48,496 nt of DNA. Origin: Bacteroidales bacterium. GTDB lineage: Bacteria > Bacteroidota > Bacteroidia > Bacteroidales > UBA1556. Positions within the stretch are counted from its first letter, which is position 1, and each line of letters starts with the position of its first letter. The translations under genes were made by a program, and so were the position numbers. Shown here piece after piece: positions 1 to 7,915 of this stretch. The notes beneath the pieces are model-generated. The model saw nothing but the letters and a program-made list of their open reading frames with translations, had not been told where the DNA came from and did no database searches. The DNA lies in NCBI GenBank assembly GCA_016937295.1, contig JAFGWF010000022.1, positions 1 to 48,496 on the forward strand, read 5' to 3'.

Positions 1-1
1 A

Positions 2-124
2 GGCCAGGAGCTTTGCATCGAAGGCAGCCTCAGCACCCGCGTTTGGGAAGACAAAGAAGGCAAAAAGCACTACTTCACCGAAATTATCGTGGAAGATTTA
101 CTGATGTTAGGCGGAAAGAAGTAA
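2..124 (+). CDS. ssb: Single-stranded DNA-binding protein, C-terminal part (5' end outside window)
   Basis: The window opens inside this gene; 40 codons and a TAA stop remain. The peptide has the end of an OB fold typical of bacterial SSB: an EGSLSTR-W-ED segment, then a YFTEI-VEDLLML strand. The protein binds single-stranded DNA at forks and repair sites. It ends right after the OB fold (LGGKK), so the usual long acidic-tipped tail seems absent or very short. That is unusual for a replicative SSB, although some Bacteroidota SSBs are short. A strong hairpin terminator follows. In many Bacteroidota ssb follows mutY and precedes gldD/gldE; gldD is not downstream here. Identity is inferred from the fragment only. 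Confidence 0.75.
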   Translation, partial: GQELCIEGSLSTRVWEDKEGKKHYFTEIIVEDLLMLGGKK

Positions 125-139
125 TCACAATGTGCACGT

Positions 140-184
140 TGCCACGCAATTAGGCTAAGGCCTGAAAGCGTGGCACCTTTTTTT
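140..184 (+). terminator. Rho-independent terminator of ssb
   Basis: Perfect 8-bp stem TGCCACGC (140-147) / GCGTGGCA (168-175), with a smaller inner stem AGGC (152-155) / GCCT (160-163), followed by a run of seven T (178-184). It lies 15 nt after the ssb stop. Confidence 0.8.
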
Positions 185-291
185 AATACTATTGCCTTTC
201 TATCTTCAGAAACATCCACTTTTTCGATATAAGGGACTGAAATATACAATTGCGGATTAAAATCTTACGTCAGAAATCTGAATTTTAATAG

Positions 292-299
292 TACCTTTG
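292..299 (+). promoter_or_regulatory. Bacteroidota -7 box for the T9SS cargo gene
   Basis: TACCTTTG matches TAnnTTTG, 29 nt before the chosen ATG at 329. No clear -33 TTG is visible. The box also shows that the upstream in-frame GTG at 299 would lie inside the promoter, which supports the later ATG. Confidence 0.55.
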
Positions 300-328
300 T
301 GCTTATATTCAATCAATTATACAATCTT

Positions 329-1711
329 ATGAAGAAATTCCACACTACAATCGCATTAATAATTCTGTTTTTTGACCTCAATGCTCAAGATATTCAAAAC
401 GGGAGTTTTGAAAACTGGGCCAATATTACACTTTACGAGGAGCCACAGGGCTACAGTACTTCCAATTTTATGAGTGTGCTAACCACTTATCTTCCAAATG
501 TCACTAAAATCCCGAATGCTCCATCGGGAAATTTTGCAGCACATTTAGAAACAAAAATTTCTAATGGTGACACAGCTTTTGGGATGCTAACCAACGCAAG
601 TTTTGGTCAAAGCAATCTATCCGGCGGTATTCCATTCACAACCAAACCATTGACGATGACTGCTTGGGTAAAATACGATATCAAGACTGGTGACACCGCA
701 ATAATTGCTACGTTTTTCAAGCTGAATGGATCCATCTTAGGAATTGCTTTTCAGGAAATTACAGGCACTGACACCACTTTCCACAAAATTACCGTACCTG
801 TTCAATGGCCTCTTCCAGCCGTTCAGCCCGACTCCATGATTTTTGCAGTGGTGAGCTCCGACCCCGACCGAAACCCTGTGGACGGAAGTTGGATTACGGT
901 GGATGATGTCAGGTTAGATAATGTTTCATTCCCGAATAGCGACTTTGAAACATGGATTACCTATAGCTACGACGACCCATTGTACTGGGGTACTTATAAT
1001 TTTGCTTCGGTAATGTTTCCGCCACCTTATGTTCAAAAAAGCACGGATGCTCATCACGGCTCTTTTGCCTTGAAAATCACAACCCAGTTTATCAATAATA
1101 ATCAAGATACCTTGGCACATGTAACCAACGGAAATATCATGTCGGACGATTTTTCAGGCGGAATGCCAACCTTTGCAAGTCCCAGAAAAATAACAGGTTA
1201 CTACAAATACACACCCGTTGGAAATGACTCAGCGCTTATCGCTATTCGATGTTATGCTTCACCATCAGGAATTAATGATTATAACGATTTAATCAAATTA
1301 CCTGCTGCATCAAATTATACCTATTTCGAGATAAATATTCCATTTTTTAATCCGATTATCGACACCATAGGAATTGGATTTGCTTCGTCAAATATCTATG
1401 ATGGCCATATTCATGCACGCGAAGGCAGCACCCTGCTCATCGATTCCCTTAACATTCTCTATCATCCGGTTGGAATAGAAGAAACTTCACCAACAAATGC
1501 GGTGGTTTTGTTCCCAAATCCGGCATCAGACTACATTTATGTAAAAAATTACGGCATAGAGAAAGAAGGAGAGTTGTACCTTTTCAACAATCTGGGAAAA
1601 CTTATACTTCGTGAAAAACTAACCGACATGATAGATATAAGTCATTTACCTACAGGAGTTTATTTTTATCGAATCGGGAAAAATGGAGGAAAAATCCATA
1701 TTGTAAAATAG
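329..1711 (+). CDS. Secreted T9SS type A cargo protein with two tandem beta-sandwich-like domains
   Basis: The 460-aa protein starts with a signal peptide (MKKFHTTIALIILFFDLNA), which fixes the start at ATG 329. It ends with a type A T9SS sorting domain: a FPNPASDYIYV motif near residue 395, a GELYLFNNLGK strand and a final PTGVYFYRI. It should therefore cross the outer membrane by the Por/T9SS secretin and stay on the surface or be released. Between them are two similar units, from about residue 24 (GSFENW) and residue 204 (SDFETW), each with a matching N-F-x-SV segment, an LSGG/FSGG loop and a WV-Y/YYKY strand. This suggests duplicated PCMD-like or carbohydrate-binding-like sandwiches. No catalytic motif is visible. 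The ligand is unknown; polysaccharide or protein binding is an inference. It appears monocistronic. Confidence 0.75.
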   Translation: MKKFHTTIALIILFFDLNAQDIQNGSFENWANITLYEEPQGYSTSNFMSVLTTYLPNVTKIPNAPSGNFAAHLETKISNGDTAFGMLTNASFGQSNLSGGIPFTTKPLTMTAWVKYDIKTGDTAIIATFFKLNGSILGIAFQEITGTDTTFHKITVPVQWPLPAVQPDSMIFAVVSSDPDRNPVDGSWITVDDVRLDNVSFPNSDFETWITYSYDDPLYWGTYNFASVMFPPPYVQKSTDAHHGSFALKITTQFINNNQDTLAHVTNGNIMSDDFSGGMPTFASPRKITGYYKYTPVGNDSALIAIRCYASPSGINDYNDLIKLPAASNYTYFEINIPFFNPIIDTIGIGFASSNIYDGHIHAREGSTLLIDSLNILYHPVGIEETSPTNAVVLFPNPASDYIYVKNYGIEKEGELYLFNNLGKLILREKLTDMIDISHLPTGVYFYRIGKNGGKIHIVK

Positions 1712-1780
1712 TTTGTTTTTAAACAAATAATTTTTTTGAAAACATAACTACCATTTAACAGTTTCAAAGAATGCTTTTTC

Positions 1781-1788
1781 TATTTTTG
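1781..1788 (+). promoter_or_regulatory. -7 box for the EEP-family gene
   Basis: TATTTTTG matches TAnnTTTG and lies 34 nt before the ATG at 1823. Confidence 0.55.
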
Positions 1789-1822
1789 GAAACCAATTTT
1801 TTACAGATTTATCAAAATTAGC

Positions 1823-2896
1823 ATGAAGATTCCACTGTTTTTAATTCTCATTTTCATTTCAACTTTTGTTAACGGACAAACCGACACTTCAGCTCTTTTC
1901 CCGGGATTTGACGATAGACCACGAGGTGCTGAAGGTGTTAGAATTGCCTTTTACAACGTTGAAAATCTATTTGATACAGAACACGATAGTTTAAAGTTTG
2001 ATCAAGATTTTTTACCTGATGGAAATCATAACTGGAATAACTACCGTTACTGGCAAAAACAAAACAAACTTGCCAAAGTGATTTCGGCCATTGGGGGTTG
2101 GGAGCCGCCGGCAATTGTTGGCCTTTGCGAAGTTGAAAACAAACATGTGCTTATTAATCTAGTTCACAACACCTCCTTAAATCCGACTAAATATCGCATT
2201 ATTCACCACGAATCACCAGATCGAAGAGGAATTGATGTGGCAATGATTTACAGGCCTGAGAAGGTGGAAATTATTGAAGAATATCCCATTACCTTAAAAT
2301 TTCCGTTCGACACAGCCGGCCGCACCCGCGACATCCTCTATGTAAAGGCGCGAATTTTATATTCCGACACATTAATTCTGTTTTTTAACCATTGGCCATC
2401 CCGTTACGGTGGGCAATTCAACACCGAGCCTAAGCGCATCTATGTTGCCAAATTGTTGAAAAAAATGACTGATTCGATTTACAAAGCCAACCCTTGTGCT
2501 AAAGTTCTCATTATGGGAGATTTAAACGACCATCCTTCCGATAAAAGTTTGGTAGAAGGAATGCAAATAAAATCACCCGAGGCATATACCCGTAAAGGCT
2601 TGATTGACTTAATGATACCTTACGAAAAGGCCGGTGAAGGAACCCACTATTACAAAGGAGAAACCGGTGGCTCCTGGAATACGTTAGACCATATAATCGT
2701 CTCACAATCGTTACTTTGGGATTGCTCAGGAGCTTATGTAAAAGACCGAAAAGCCTGGATTTTTAAGCCTGAGTTTTTGTTGGAAACCAATAAGGATCAG
2801 ATTAAAGTTCCATACCGAACCTATATCGGCATGAAATATAATGGCGGATATGCCGATCACCTTCCGGTCTATGTCGATATTTTTCTAAAAAAATAG
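1823..2896 (+). CDS. Exported endonuclease/exonuclease/phosphatase (EEP) family protein
   Basis: The 357-aa protein begins with a signal peptide (MKIPLFLILIFISTFVNG). It carries the full metal-dependent EEP active-site set: NVEN at 45-48, the metal-binding Glu of LCEVEN (E103), RRGIDVAMIY (134-143), a catalytic-type NHW at 189-191, GDLND (232-236), LDHIIV (288-293) and the terminal ADH (344-346). The family hydrolyses phosphodiester or phosphomonoester bonds (nucleases, inositol phosphatases). In Bacteroidota, secreted members are often annotated only as endonuclease/exonuclease/phosphatase, and the substrate cannot be told from sequence. Periplasmic nucleic-acid or phosphate scavenging is plausible. 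It has its own promoter and is followed by an intergenic gap, so it is probably monocistronic. Confidence 0.85.
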   Translation: MKIPLFLILIFISTFVNGQTDTSALFPGFDDRPRGAEGVRIAFYNVENLFDTEHDSLKFDQDFLPDGNHNWNNYRYWQKQNKLAKVISAIGGWEPPAIVGLCEVENKHVLINLVHNTSLNPTKYRIIHHESPDRRGIDVAMIYRPEKVEIIEEYPITLKFPFDTAGRTRDILYVKARILYSDTLILFFNHWPSRYGGQFNTEPKRIYVAKLLKKMTDSIYKANPCAKVLIMGDLNDHPSDKSLVEGMQIKSPEAYTRKGLIDLMIPYEKAGEGTHYYKGETGGSWNTLDHIIVSQSLLWDCSGAYVKDRKAWIFKPEFLLETNKDQIKVPYRTYIGMKYNGGYADHLPVYVDIFLKK

Positions 2897-2919
2897 CATC
2901 CATATTTCGGTAAATACAC

Positions 2920-2927
2920 TAATTTTG
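2920..2927 (+). promoter_or_regulatory. -7 box for the MerR-like/comF unit
   Basis: TAATTTTG matches TAnnTTTG; the start codon at 3002 is 74 nt downstream, leaving a 5' leader of roughly 70 nt. Confidence 0.45.
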
Positions 2928-3001
2928 TGTGTTTTCAATAACCTTATCTAAAGTAATTCTTTGGTAGAATTATTAACGATTTAGTTCAAATCAGAAATAC
3001 T

Positions 3002-3343
3002 ATGAATAATAAAACCAATTTGCCGGATAAAGTATATTATTCGATTGGCGAAATCGCCGAATATTTTAATGTAAATGCTTCTTTGTTAAGATTTTGGGAG
3101 AAAGAATTTGACATTCTTAAACCGGTGAAAAACAAAAAAGGGAATCGGTTATTCACCAAAAAAGACGTAGAAAATCTTAAAATTATCTACCATCTTGTGA
3201 AAGAAAAGGGCTACACCTTGTCAGGAGCAAAGGAGCTTTTAAAAACCGAAAAAATTGAAGAAACACAAAAGAAATACGAGATTATACAGTCGCTCGAACG
3301 GGTTAAAGGATTTTTATTGGAACTGAAAAGAGAATTATCATGA
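3002..3343 (+). CDS. MerR-family HTH regulator without effector domain
   Basis: This 113-aa protein is a winged helix-turn-helix of the MerR type: YYSIGEIAEYFNV (recognition HTH, about 12-25), the family RFWEKEF segment, the wing NRLFTKKDVENL, and a second helix pair GYTLSGAKELL. After this there are only about 40 residues of helix and no cysteine-rich or drug-binding domain, so the inducer, if any, is unknown. Single-domain MerR proteins of this size are common in Bacteroidota. comF follows after 29 nt on the same strand and is probably cotranscribed. The regulator's target is not identifiable; no MerR-type inverted repeat was seen in its own promoter. Confidence 0.85.
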   Translation: MNNKTNLPDKVYYSIGEIAEYFNVNASLLRFWEKEFDILKPVKNKKGNRLFTKKDVENLKIIYHLVKEKGYTLSGAKELLKTEKIEETQKKYEIIQSLERVKGFLLELKRELS

Positions 3344-3372
3344 GGTAATTAATAATCTATAAATCACTATTA

Positions 3373-4089
3373 ATGAATCGGTTATTTGTTTTTATTGAGC
3401 AGGAATTTCGATATTTAACGGAGCTATTTTATCCAAGAGTATGTATGGCTTGCGGCAAGTCGCTTATTAAAAGTGAAGAAATATTGTGTACCCATTGTGA
3501 GCTAAAGCTGCCAAAAACAAACTATCATCTTTGGCACGAAAACCCTGTAAAAAAGGTATTTGACGGAAGAGTGGACATTTTTTCTGCAACGGCGAGATAT
3601 CATTATAAAAAAGGAGGCAATGTTCAAAACCTATTGCACAATTTCAAGTATCGCGGAAACAGTTCCATCGGCGTAAAAATTGGGGCTGACTTTGGCCACG
3701 AACTAATGTTAAGCCCTGATTTTAAAACAGTTGATTATATTATTCCGGTTCCTTTACATTTTAAAAAACTTAAACTTAGGGGATTTAATCAAAGTGAACG
3801 ATTTGCTTATGGACTAAGCCAAACTATGGACGGAAATTTAGAGAACAACAATTTAGTTCGCAATGTTTTCACGGAGACTCAAACTCGAAAATCAAGATGG
3901 GATCGATATAAAAATGTGAGCAATATTTTTGAAGTAAAACAACCCGACAAACTCCGTGGAAAACATATCCTGTTGGTTGATGACGTGATAACCACCGGAT
4001 CGACTATTGAAGCCTGTTTAAACGCTTTAAAGGACATTGAAAAAATTAAGATGAGCGTTGCAGCAATTGCAAGTCCGGTAGGGACTTAA
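3373..4089 (+). CDS. comF: ComF-family phosphoribosyltransferase-like protein
   Basis: The 238-aa protein has an N-terminal zinc-ribbon-like pair, CMAC (24-27) and CTHC (39-42), a middle IIPVPLHFKKLKLRGFNQSE segment typical of ComF/GntX, and the type I PRTase PRPP-binding loop LLVDDVITTGST near residues 199-210. ComF proteins act in the cytoplasm in DNA uptake in competent bacteria, with a helicase and primase-like partners; in non-competent species the role is unclear. The actual phosphoribosyl reaction is not established. It lies 29 nt after the MerR gene and ends only 4 nt from the end of the convergent copper ATPase gene. Confidence 0.88.
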   Translation: MNRLFVFIEQEFRYLTELFYPRVCMACGKSLIKSEEILCTHCELKLPKTNYHLWHENPVKKVFDGRVDIFSATARYHYKKGGNVQNLLHNFKYRGNSSIGVKIGADFGHELMLSPDFKTVDYIIPVPLHFKKLKLRGFNQSERFAYGLSQTMDGNLENNNLVRNVFTETQTRKSRWDRYKNVSNIFEVKQPDKLRGKHILLVDDVITTGSTIEACLNALKDIEKIKMSVAAIASPVGT

Positions 4090-4093
4090 AAAA

Positions 4094-6499
4094 TCACGAA
4101 GATTTTCGAGCAATTTTTCGCAAATCCCGTAACCGAAAGTTTGAAGCCAAAGTAACGAAAGCCACAACCGTAACGCTGCTTGCCGGCATTAGGATAGCGG
4201 CCACAATAGGTGACAAATTTCCGCTTACCGCAAAGAAAAGTCCAATCACGTTGTACAAAAAGGAGATACCAAAACTGGCATAAACCACACCCAACGACTT
4301 TTTCGAGCTATGAAGCAATTGAGGCAAAAGTTTAAAATTATCTGCTTCGAGAATGGCATCACAGGCAGGAGAAAAACTGAAAACATCGTCAGCAATAGAA
4401 ATGGCCAAATCACTCTCTGTCAGCGCTCCGGCATCATTCAATCCATCACCAATCATTGCCACACGTTTACCTTGCTGCCGCAATTTTTTGATATACTCCA
4501 ACTTGTCAGATGGCGATTGATTGAAGTTCAAATTTGCAGAATTGCCAAAAAGCGTTGACAAATAAGGCCTCTCCGCATCATTATCGCCCGAAATCAGATG
4601 AAGCTCAAATTCTTGACCCAACTGCCGAATTACTTCTTCTGAGCCTTCTCGATATTTATTTTTAATGGTAAAATACCCAAGATAATGATTATCAAAACTC
4701 AAGTAAACATGACTTTCAGTCGGATCGTCGCTAACTTTTTCGCAACCAATAAAAGCAGCCGAACCCATTCGAATTGTTTTTCCGTCCAAGATTCCAATAA
4801 TTCCTGAGGCAGGAATCTCGCGATAATCCTCGACATCTTTGGCGTAACTACTATCAAGATGCTCAAAAATGGCAGAAGACAGAGGATGTTTCGATTGGCG
4901 ACTTAAGGATTTCGCTGCAAATAAAACTTGTTCTGAAAGATTTTCACCCGAGTATTGAACCGACATGGTGTCGGCCACAGTGATGGTACCTGTCTTATCA
5001 AAAACTATTGCGTCAATTTTGGTCATTTTTTCAACCACGGTCGATTTTTTCAAATAAAACTTAAGGCGACCAAAAATCCGCATCGTATTGCCGTAAGTAA
5101 ATGGAATAGAAAGAGCTAAAGCACACGGACAAGCTACAATCAAAACGGAAGTGAAAGCAAAGATTACCACAGTCGGGTCGTTAAACCACCAATAAAGTCC
5201 AGCAATGGTGGCAACGGAAAGAATAACCGCAGTGAATCTTTTGCTTATGTCGTCAATCAGAGTAGATAAATCGCGCCGTGCTTCACCACTTTGCCCATGA
5301 ATATCCTGGTTCCAAAGCTGAGTTAATTTACTCTGCATCACTTCTTTAACCACTTCAACTTCGATGGTACTTCCCACTTGCTTCCCCCCTGCATACACAT
5401 CATCACCGGTGCGTTTGTAAACAGGTTTAGACTCTCCGGTCACAAAACTATAGTTGATATTTGCTTCACCCTCTCTTAGAATCGAATCGGCCGGAATAAG
5501 TTCTTGATTATGAACAATCAAACGGTCGCCTACTTTGATTTCGTTCAGCATCACAAATTCTTCACCAGCATCTGTTACCCTTGTGACGGCAACCGGAAAA
5601 TAGGATTTATAATCGCGCTCAAAAGATAACGCTTGATAGGTTCGACTTTGATACCATTTGCCGATAAGCAAGAAAAAAACTAATCCGCAAAGCGAATCCA
5701 TATAACCGGTTCCCATGCCGCTGAGAATTTCATAAGCCGACTCAAAAAAAATGGTAAAGATGCCGATAGTTATGGGAAAATCAATGTTTACTATCTTGTG
5801 CTTCAGATTTTTATATGCCGACAAAATATAGTCGGAAGCAGAATAGATAAGCACCGGAATGGCTAAAATCAGATTTAAATAGCCAAAAAAACTTCTAAAC
5901 TCCGGGCTAACTTCACCGGGAATATACTCGGGCATCGAGAGCAACATGGTGTTTCCAAATGCAAAACCAGCAATTCCAAGCTTATAAATCAGTTTTTTGT
6001 TTTGTTGTTTATGAGCCTCTTTAGTTACCGATTCCAAATTAATCATCGGAATATAATGGATGCTTGCTAAAAGTTCCACAATTTGGCGCAACGAAATTGC
6101 CGTGTTTTTAAAGGTAATATCCACTTCTTTTTTCACAAAATTCACCATCGACTGAGTGATATTCGGATTGAGTTGATATAGATTTTCCAATAGCCAAATA
6201 CAAGAACTGCAGTGAATATCAGGGATATACAACTTTACTTTTGAATAATCGCCTTCGGTAAAGTAAACCAACTTTTCGATTACTTCTTCCTTGTCGAGCC
6301 AAGCGTATTTGCTACCATAGTCAGGCACCTCAACTCGGATTCCCGGATTTTGATAAATAGTGTAATACTGTTCTAATTTGTTTTCATTCAGAAGCTGATA
6401 TACCGTTTTACAACCTTCACAACAAAAAGGTTTATCCTGCCACATTACAGGGTGCTTTCCACAGTCTTCTCCACAATGAATACATTTTATTCCACTCAT
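4094..6499 (-). CDS. ccoI: CcoI/FixI-type copper-translocating P1B ATPase
   Basis: From ATG 6499 the protein is 801 aa. It opens with a cysteine-rich cap (KCIHCGEDCG and FCCEGC) typical of the CcoI/FixI branch, then a heavy-metal-associated domain with HCSSC. The ion pump follows: TGES actuator loop, transmembrane CPC metal site (ACPCALALS), phosphorylation site DKTGT with the Asp near residue 501, the SKHP nucleotide-binding signature and GDGLND hinge. CcoI supplies copper for assembly of cbb3-type cytochrome oxidase in the inner membrane. No ccoNOP, ccoG or ccoS genes are adjacent, so it acts from a separate locus. An upstream TTG at 6520 is open, but the -7 box at 6518-6525 overlaps it, so ATG 6499 is preferred. 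Confidence 0.88.
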   Translation of the reverse strand: MSGIKCIHCGEDCGKHPVMWQDKPFCCEGCKTVYQLLNENKLEQYYTIYQNPGIRVEVPDYGSKYAWLDKEEVIEKLVYFTEGDYSKVKLYIPDIHCSSCIWLLENLYQLNPNITQSMVNFVKKEVDITFKNTAISLRQIVELLASIHYIPMINLESVTKEAHKQQNKKLIYKLGIAGFAFGNTMLLSMPEYIPGEVSPEFRSFFGYLNLILAIPVLIYSASDYILSAYKNLKHKIVNIDFPITIGIFTIFFESAYEILSGMGTGYMDSLCGLVFFLLIGKWYQSRTYQALSFERDYKSYFPVAVTRVTDAGEEFVMLNEIKVGDRLIVHNQELIPADSILREGEANINYSFVTGESKPVYKRTGDDVYAGGKQVGSTIEVEVVKEVMQSKLTQLWNQDIHGQSGEARRDLSTLIDDISKRFTAVILSVATIAGLYWWFNDPTVVIFAFTSVLIVACPCALALSIPFTYGNTMRIFGRLKFYLKKSTVVEKMTKIDAIVFDKTGTITVADTMSVQYSGENLSEQVLFAAKSLSRQSKHPLSSAIFEHLDSSYAKDVEDYREIPASGIIGILDGKTIRMGSAAFIGCEKVSDDPTESHVYLSFDNHYLGYFTIKNKYREGSEEVIRQLGQEFELHLISGDNDAERPYLSTLFGNSANLNFNQSPSDKLEYIKKLRQQGKRVAMIGDGLNDAGALTESDLAISIADDVFSFSPACDAILEADNFKLLPQLLHSSKKSLGVVYASFGISFLYNVIGLFFAVSGNLSPIVAAILMPASSVTVVAFVTLASNFRLRDLRKIARKSS

Positions 6500-6517
6500 A
6501 AGCTGAAAAAATTTGAG

Positions 6518-6525
6518 CAAAAGTA
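6518..6525 (-). promoter_or_regulatory. -7 box for ccoI
   Basis: On the minus strand this reads TACTTTTG (TAnnTTTG). It ends 18 nt before ATG 6499, giving a short leader, and decides that start. Confidence 0.55.
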
Positions 6526-6615
6526 AGTTAAAAGCTGTAAAACAGGAGCGAAAACCAATATTTGAATTAATAATACAAAAAGCGTTAAGAAAAGTGATAA
6601 AAAAGAAAATCCAAT

Positions 6616-6623
6616 TACCTTTG
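6616..6623 (+). promoter_or_regulatory. -7 box abutting the start codon of the MacB/FtsX permease gene
   Basis: TACCTTTG lies only 4 nt before the ATG at 6628. Given that the box is centred about 7 nt before transcription start, the mRNA should begin at or near the A of the ATG (leaderless). Confidence 0.5.
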
Positions 6624-6627
6624 CCTT

Positions 6628-7863
6628 ATGAATCCACTGCTTCGAGAAAATATCAAAATTGCCTTAACCAATATTAAGAGCCATAAACTAAGAGCTATTC
6701 TAACTATGCTAATAATTGCATTCGGCATCATGGCTTTGGTTGGAATTCTGACTGCTATTGAAAGCATAAAAGGCTCAATCAGCGAGAACTTCCAGATGAT
6801 GGGAGCCAATACTTTTACTATTACGAACCGACAGAATTTTGTGGTTGGTCCGGGTGGGCATCGAGCAAAACATTACAAATCTATCTCTTATAAAGAGGCG
6901 ATGACTTTTATGGATCGGTACAGTTTTCCGGCAATTAGTTCAGTAAATGCTTGGGCAACCGGAGCTGCTACAATCAAATATCAGGATAAAAAAACCAATC
7001 CAAATATCGGCGTTTTGGGAATCGACAACAACTATCTTAAAACCAGCGGCTTAGAAATTGAAAAGGGAAGAGATTTCACCATTCACGAAATGCACAATGG
7101 TAGCCATTCTATTATAATTGGTTCGGAAATCGCTTCAAAACTGTTTGGGAAAGAAGACCCAATTGGAAAAATAATTTCACTAAGAGCAAACAAATATCGA
7201 GTAGTGGGCGTTTTGAAATCGAAAGGTTCGTCCATGGGTTTTGGGGGAGATCGAAACTGCTTTATCACCTTAAGCCATTTGCGACAAAAATATTATCGCC
7301 CAAATATCAATTTCACTATTTCGGTGATGGTAAACCGGCAGGAATTGATGGATGCGGCTGTTGATGAGGCCACCGGACTCTTCACCGTTATTCGGAGATT
7401 GAAGCCAAGCGAAGAAGAGAATTTCACTATTACAAAAAGCGACAGCATTTCGGAAATGCTCATCGAAAATCTTCGTTACGTTACTTATGCGGCCATAATT
7501 ATTGCGCTGATTACTTTATTAGGAGCCTCGGTTGGATTGATGAATATTATGTTGGTAGCAGTCAGTGAGCGAACGCGGGAAATTGGCGTTAGAAAAGCCA
7601 TGGGAGCAACTAATAAAGTAATTCAAAATCAATTTCTTGTAGAATCTGTTGTGATAACCGAATTAGGAGGTTTTTTGGGAATCTTGCTCGGCATCACTCT
7701 TGGAAATATCGTCAGTAGTTTCACCGGTGGCGCTTTCACCATTCCGTGGCTTTGGATCGTTATTTCAATGATAGTCAGTCTTGTAGTAGGATTAGTAAGT
7801 GGACTCTATCCGGCAATTAAAGCATCCAAACTCAACCCCATTGAGTCGCTTAGGTTTGAGTGA
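6628..7863 (+). CDS. MacB/FtsX-type ABC transporter permease
   Basis: The 411-aa protein has the standard layout of this family: one N-terminal transmembrane helix (about 22-45, with the LRAILTMLIIAFGIMALV segment), a roughly 210-residue periplasmic MacB-like domain (VNAWATGAATIKY, GSEIASKLFGKEDPIGK), then three C-terminal helices with the conserved SERTREIGVRKAMGA motif and a final GLYPAIKASKLNPIESLR. Such permeases pair with a MacB/LolD-type ATPase to export lipoproteins, peptides or drugs by mechanotransmission. No ATPase gene lies beside it, so the partner must be encoded elsewhere; the ATPase at 21054-21695 is one candidate in this window, but it has its own adjacent permease. Transcription appears leaderless. 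Confidence 0.88.
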   Translation: MNPLLRENIKIALTNIKSHKLRAILTMLIIAFGIMALVGILTAIESIKGSISENFQMMGANTFTITNRQNFVVGPGGHRAKHYKSISYKEAMTFMDRYSFPAISSVNAWATGAATIKYQDKKTNPNIGVLGIDNNYLKTSGLEIEKGRDFTIHEMHNGSHSIIIGSEIASKLFGKEDPIGKIISLRANKYRVVGVLKSKGSSMGFGGDRNCFITLSHLRQKYYRPNINFTISVMVNRQELMDAAVDEATGLFTVIRRLKPSEEENFTITKSDSISEMLIENLRYVTYAAIIIALITLLGASVGLMNIMLVAVSERTREIGVRKAMGATNKVIQNQFLVESVVITELGGFLGILLGITLGNIVSSFTGGAFTIPWLWIVISMIVSLVVGLVSGLYPAIKASKLNPIESLRFE

Positions 7864-7871
7864 TTATTGAT

Positions 7872-7897
7872 AACGACATTTATTAATCGTTTTTTTT
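7872..7897 (+). terminator. Weak terminator-like hairpin after the permease gene
   Basis: Short stem AACGA (7872-7876) / TCGTT (7887-7891) running into eight T (7890-7897). The stem is short, so this is tentative; it lies between convergent genes. Confidence 0.35.
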
Positions 7898-7915
7898 AAC
7901 GCTTACTAAATCAAA

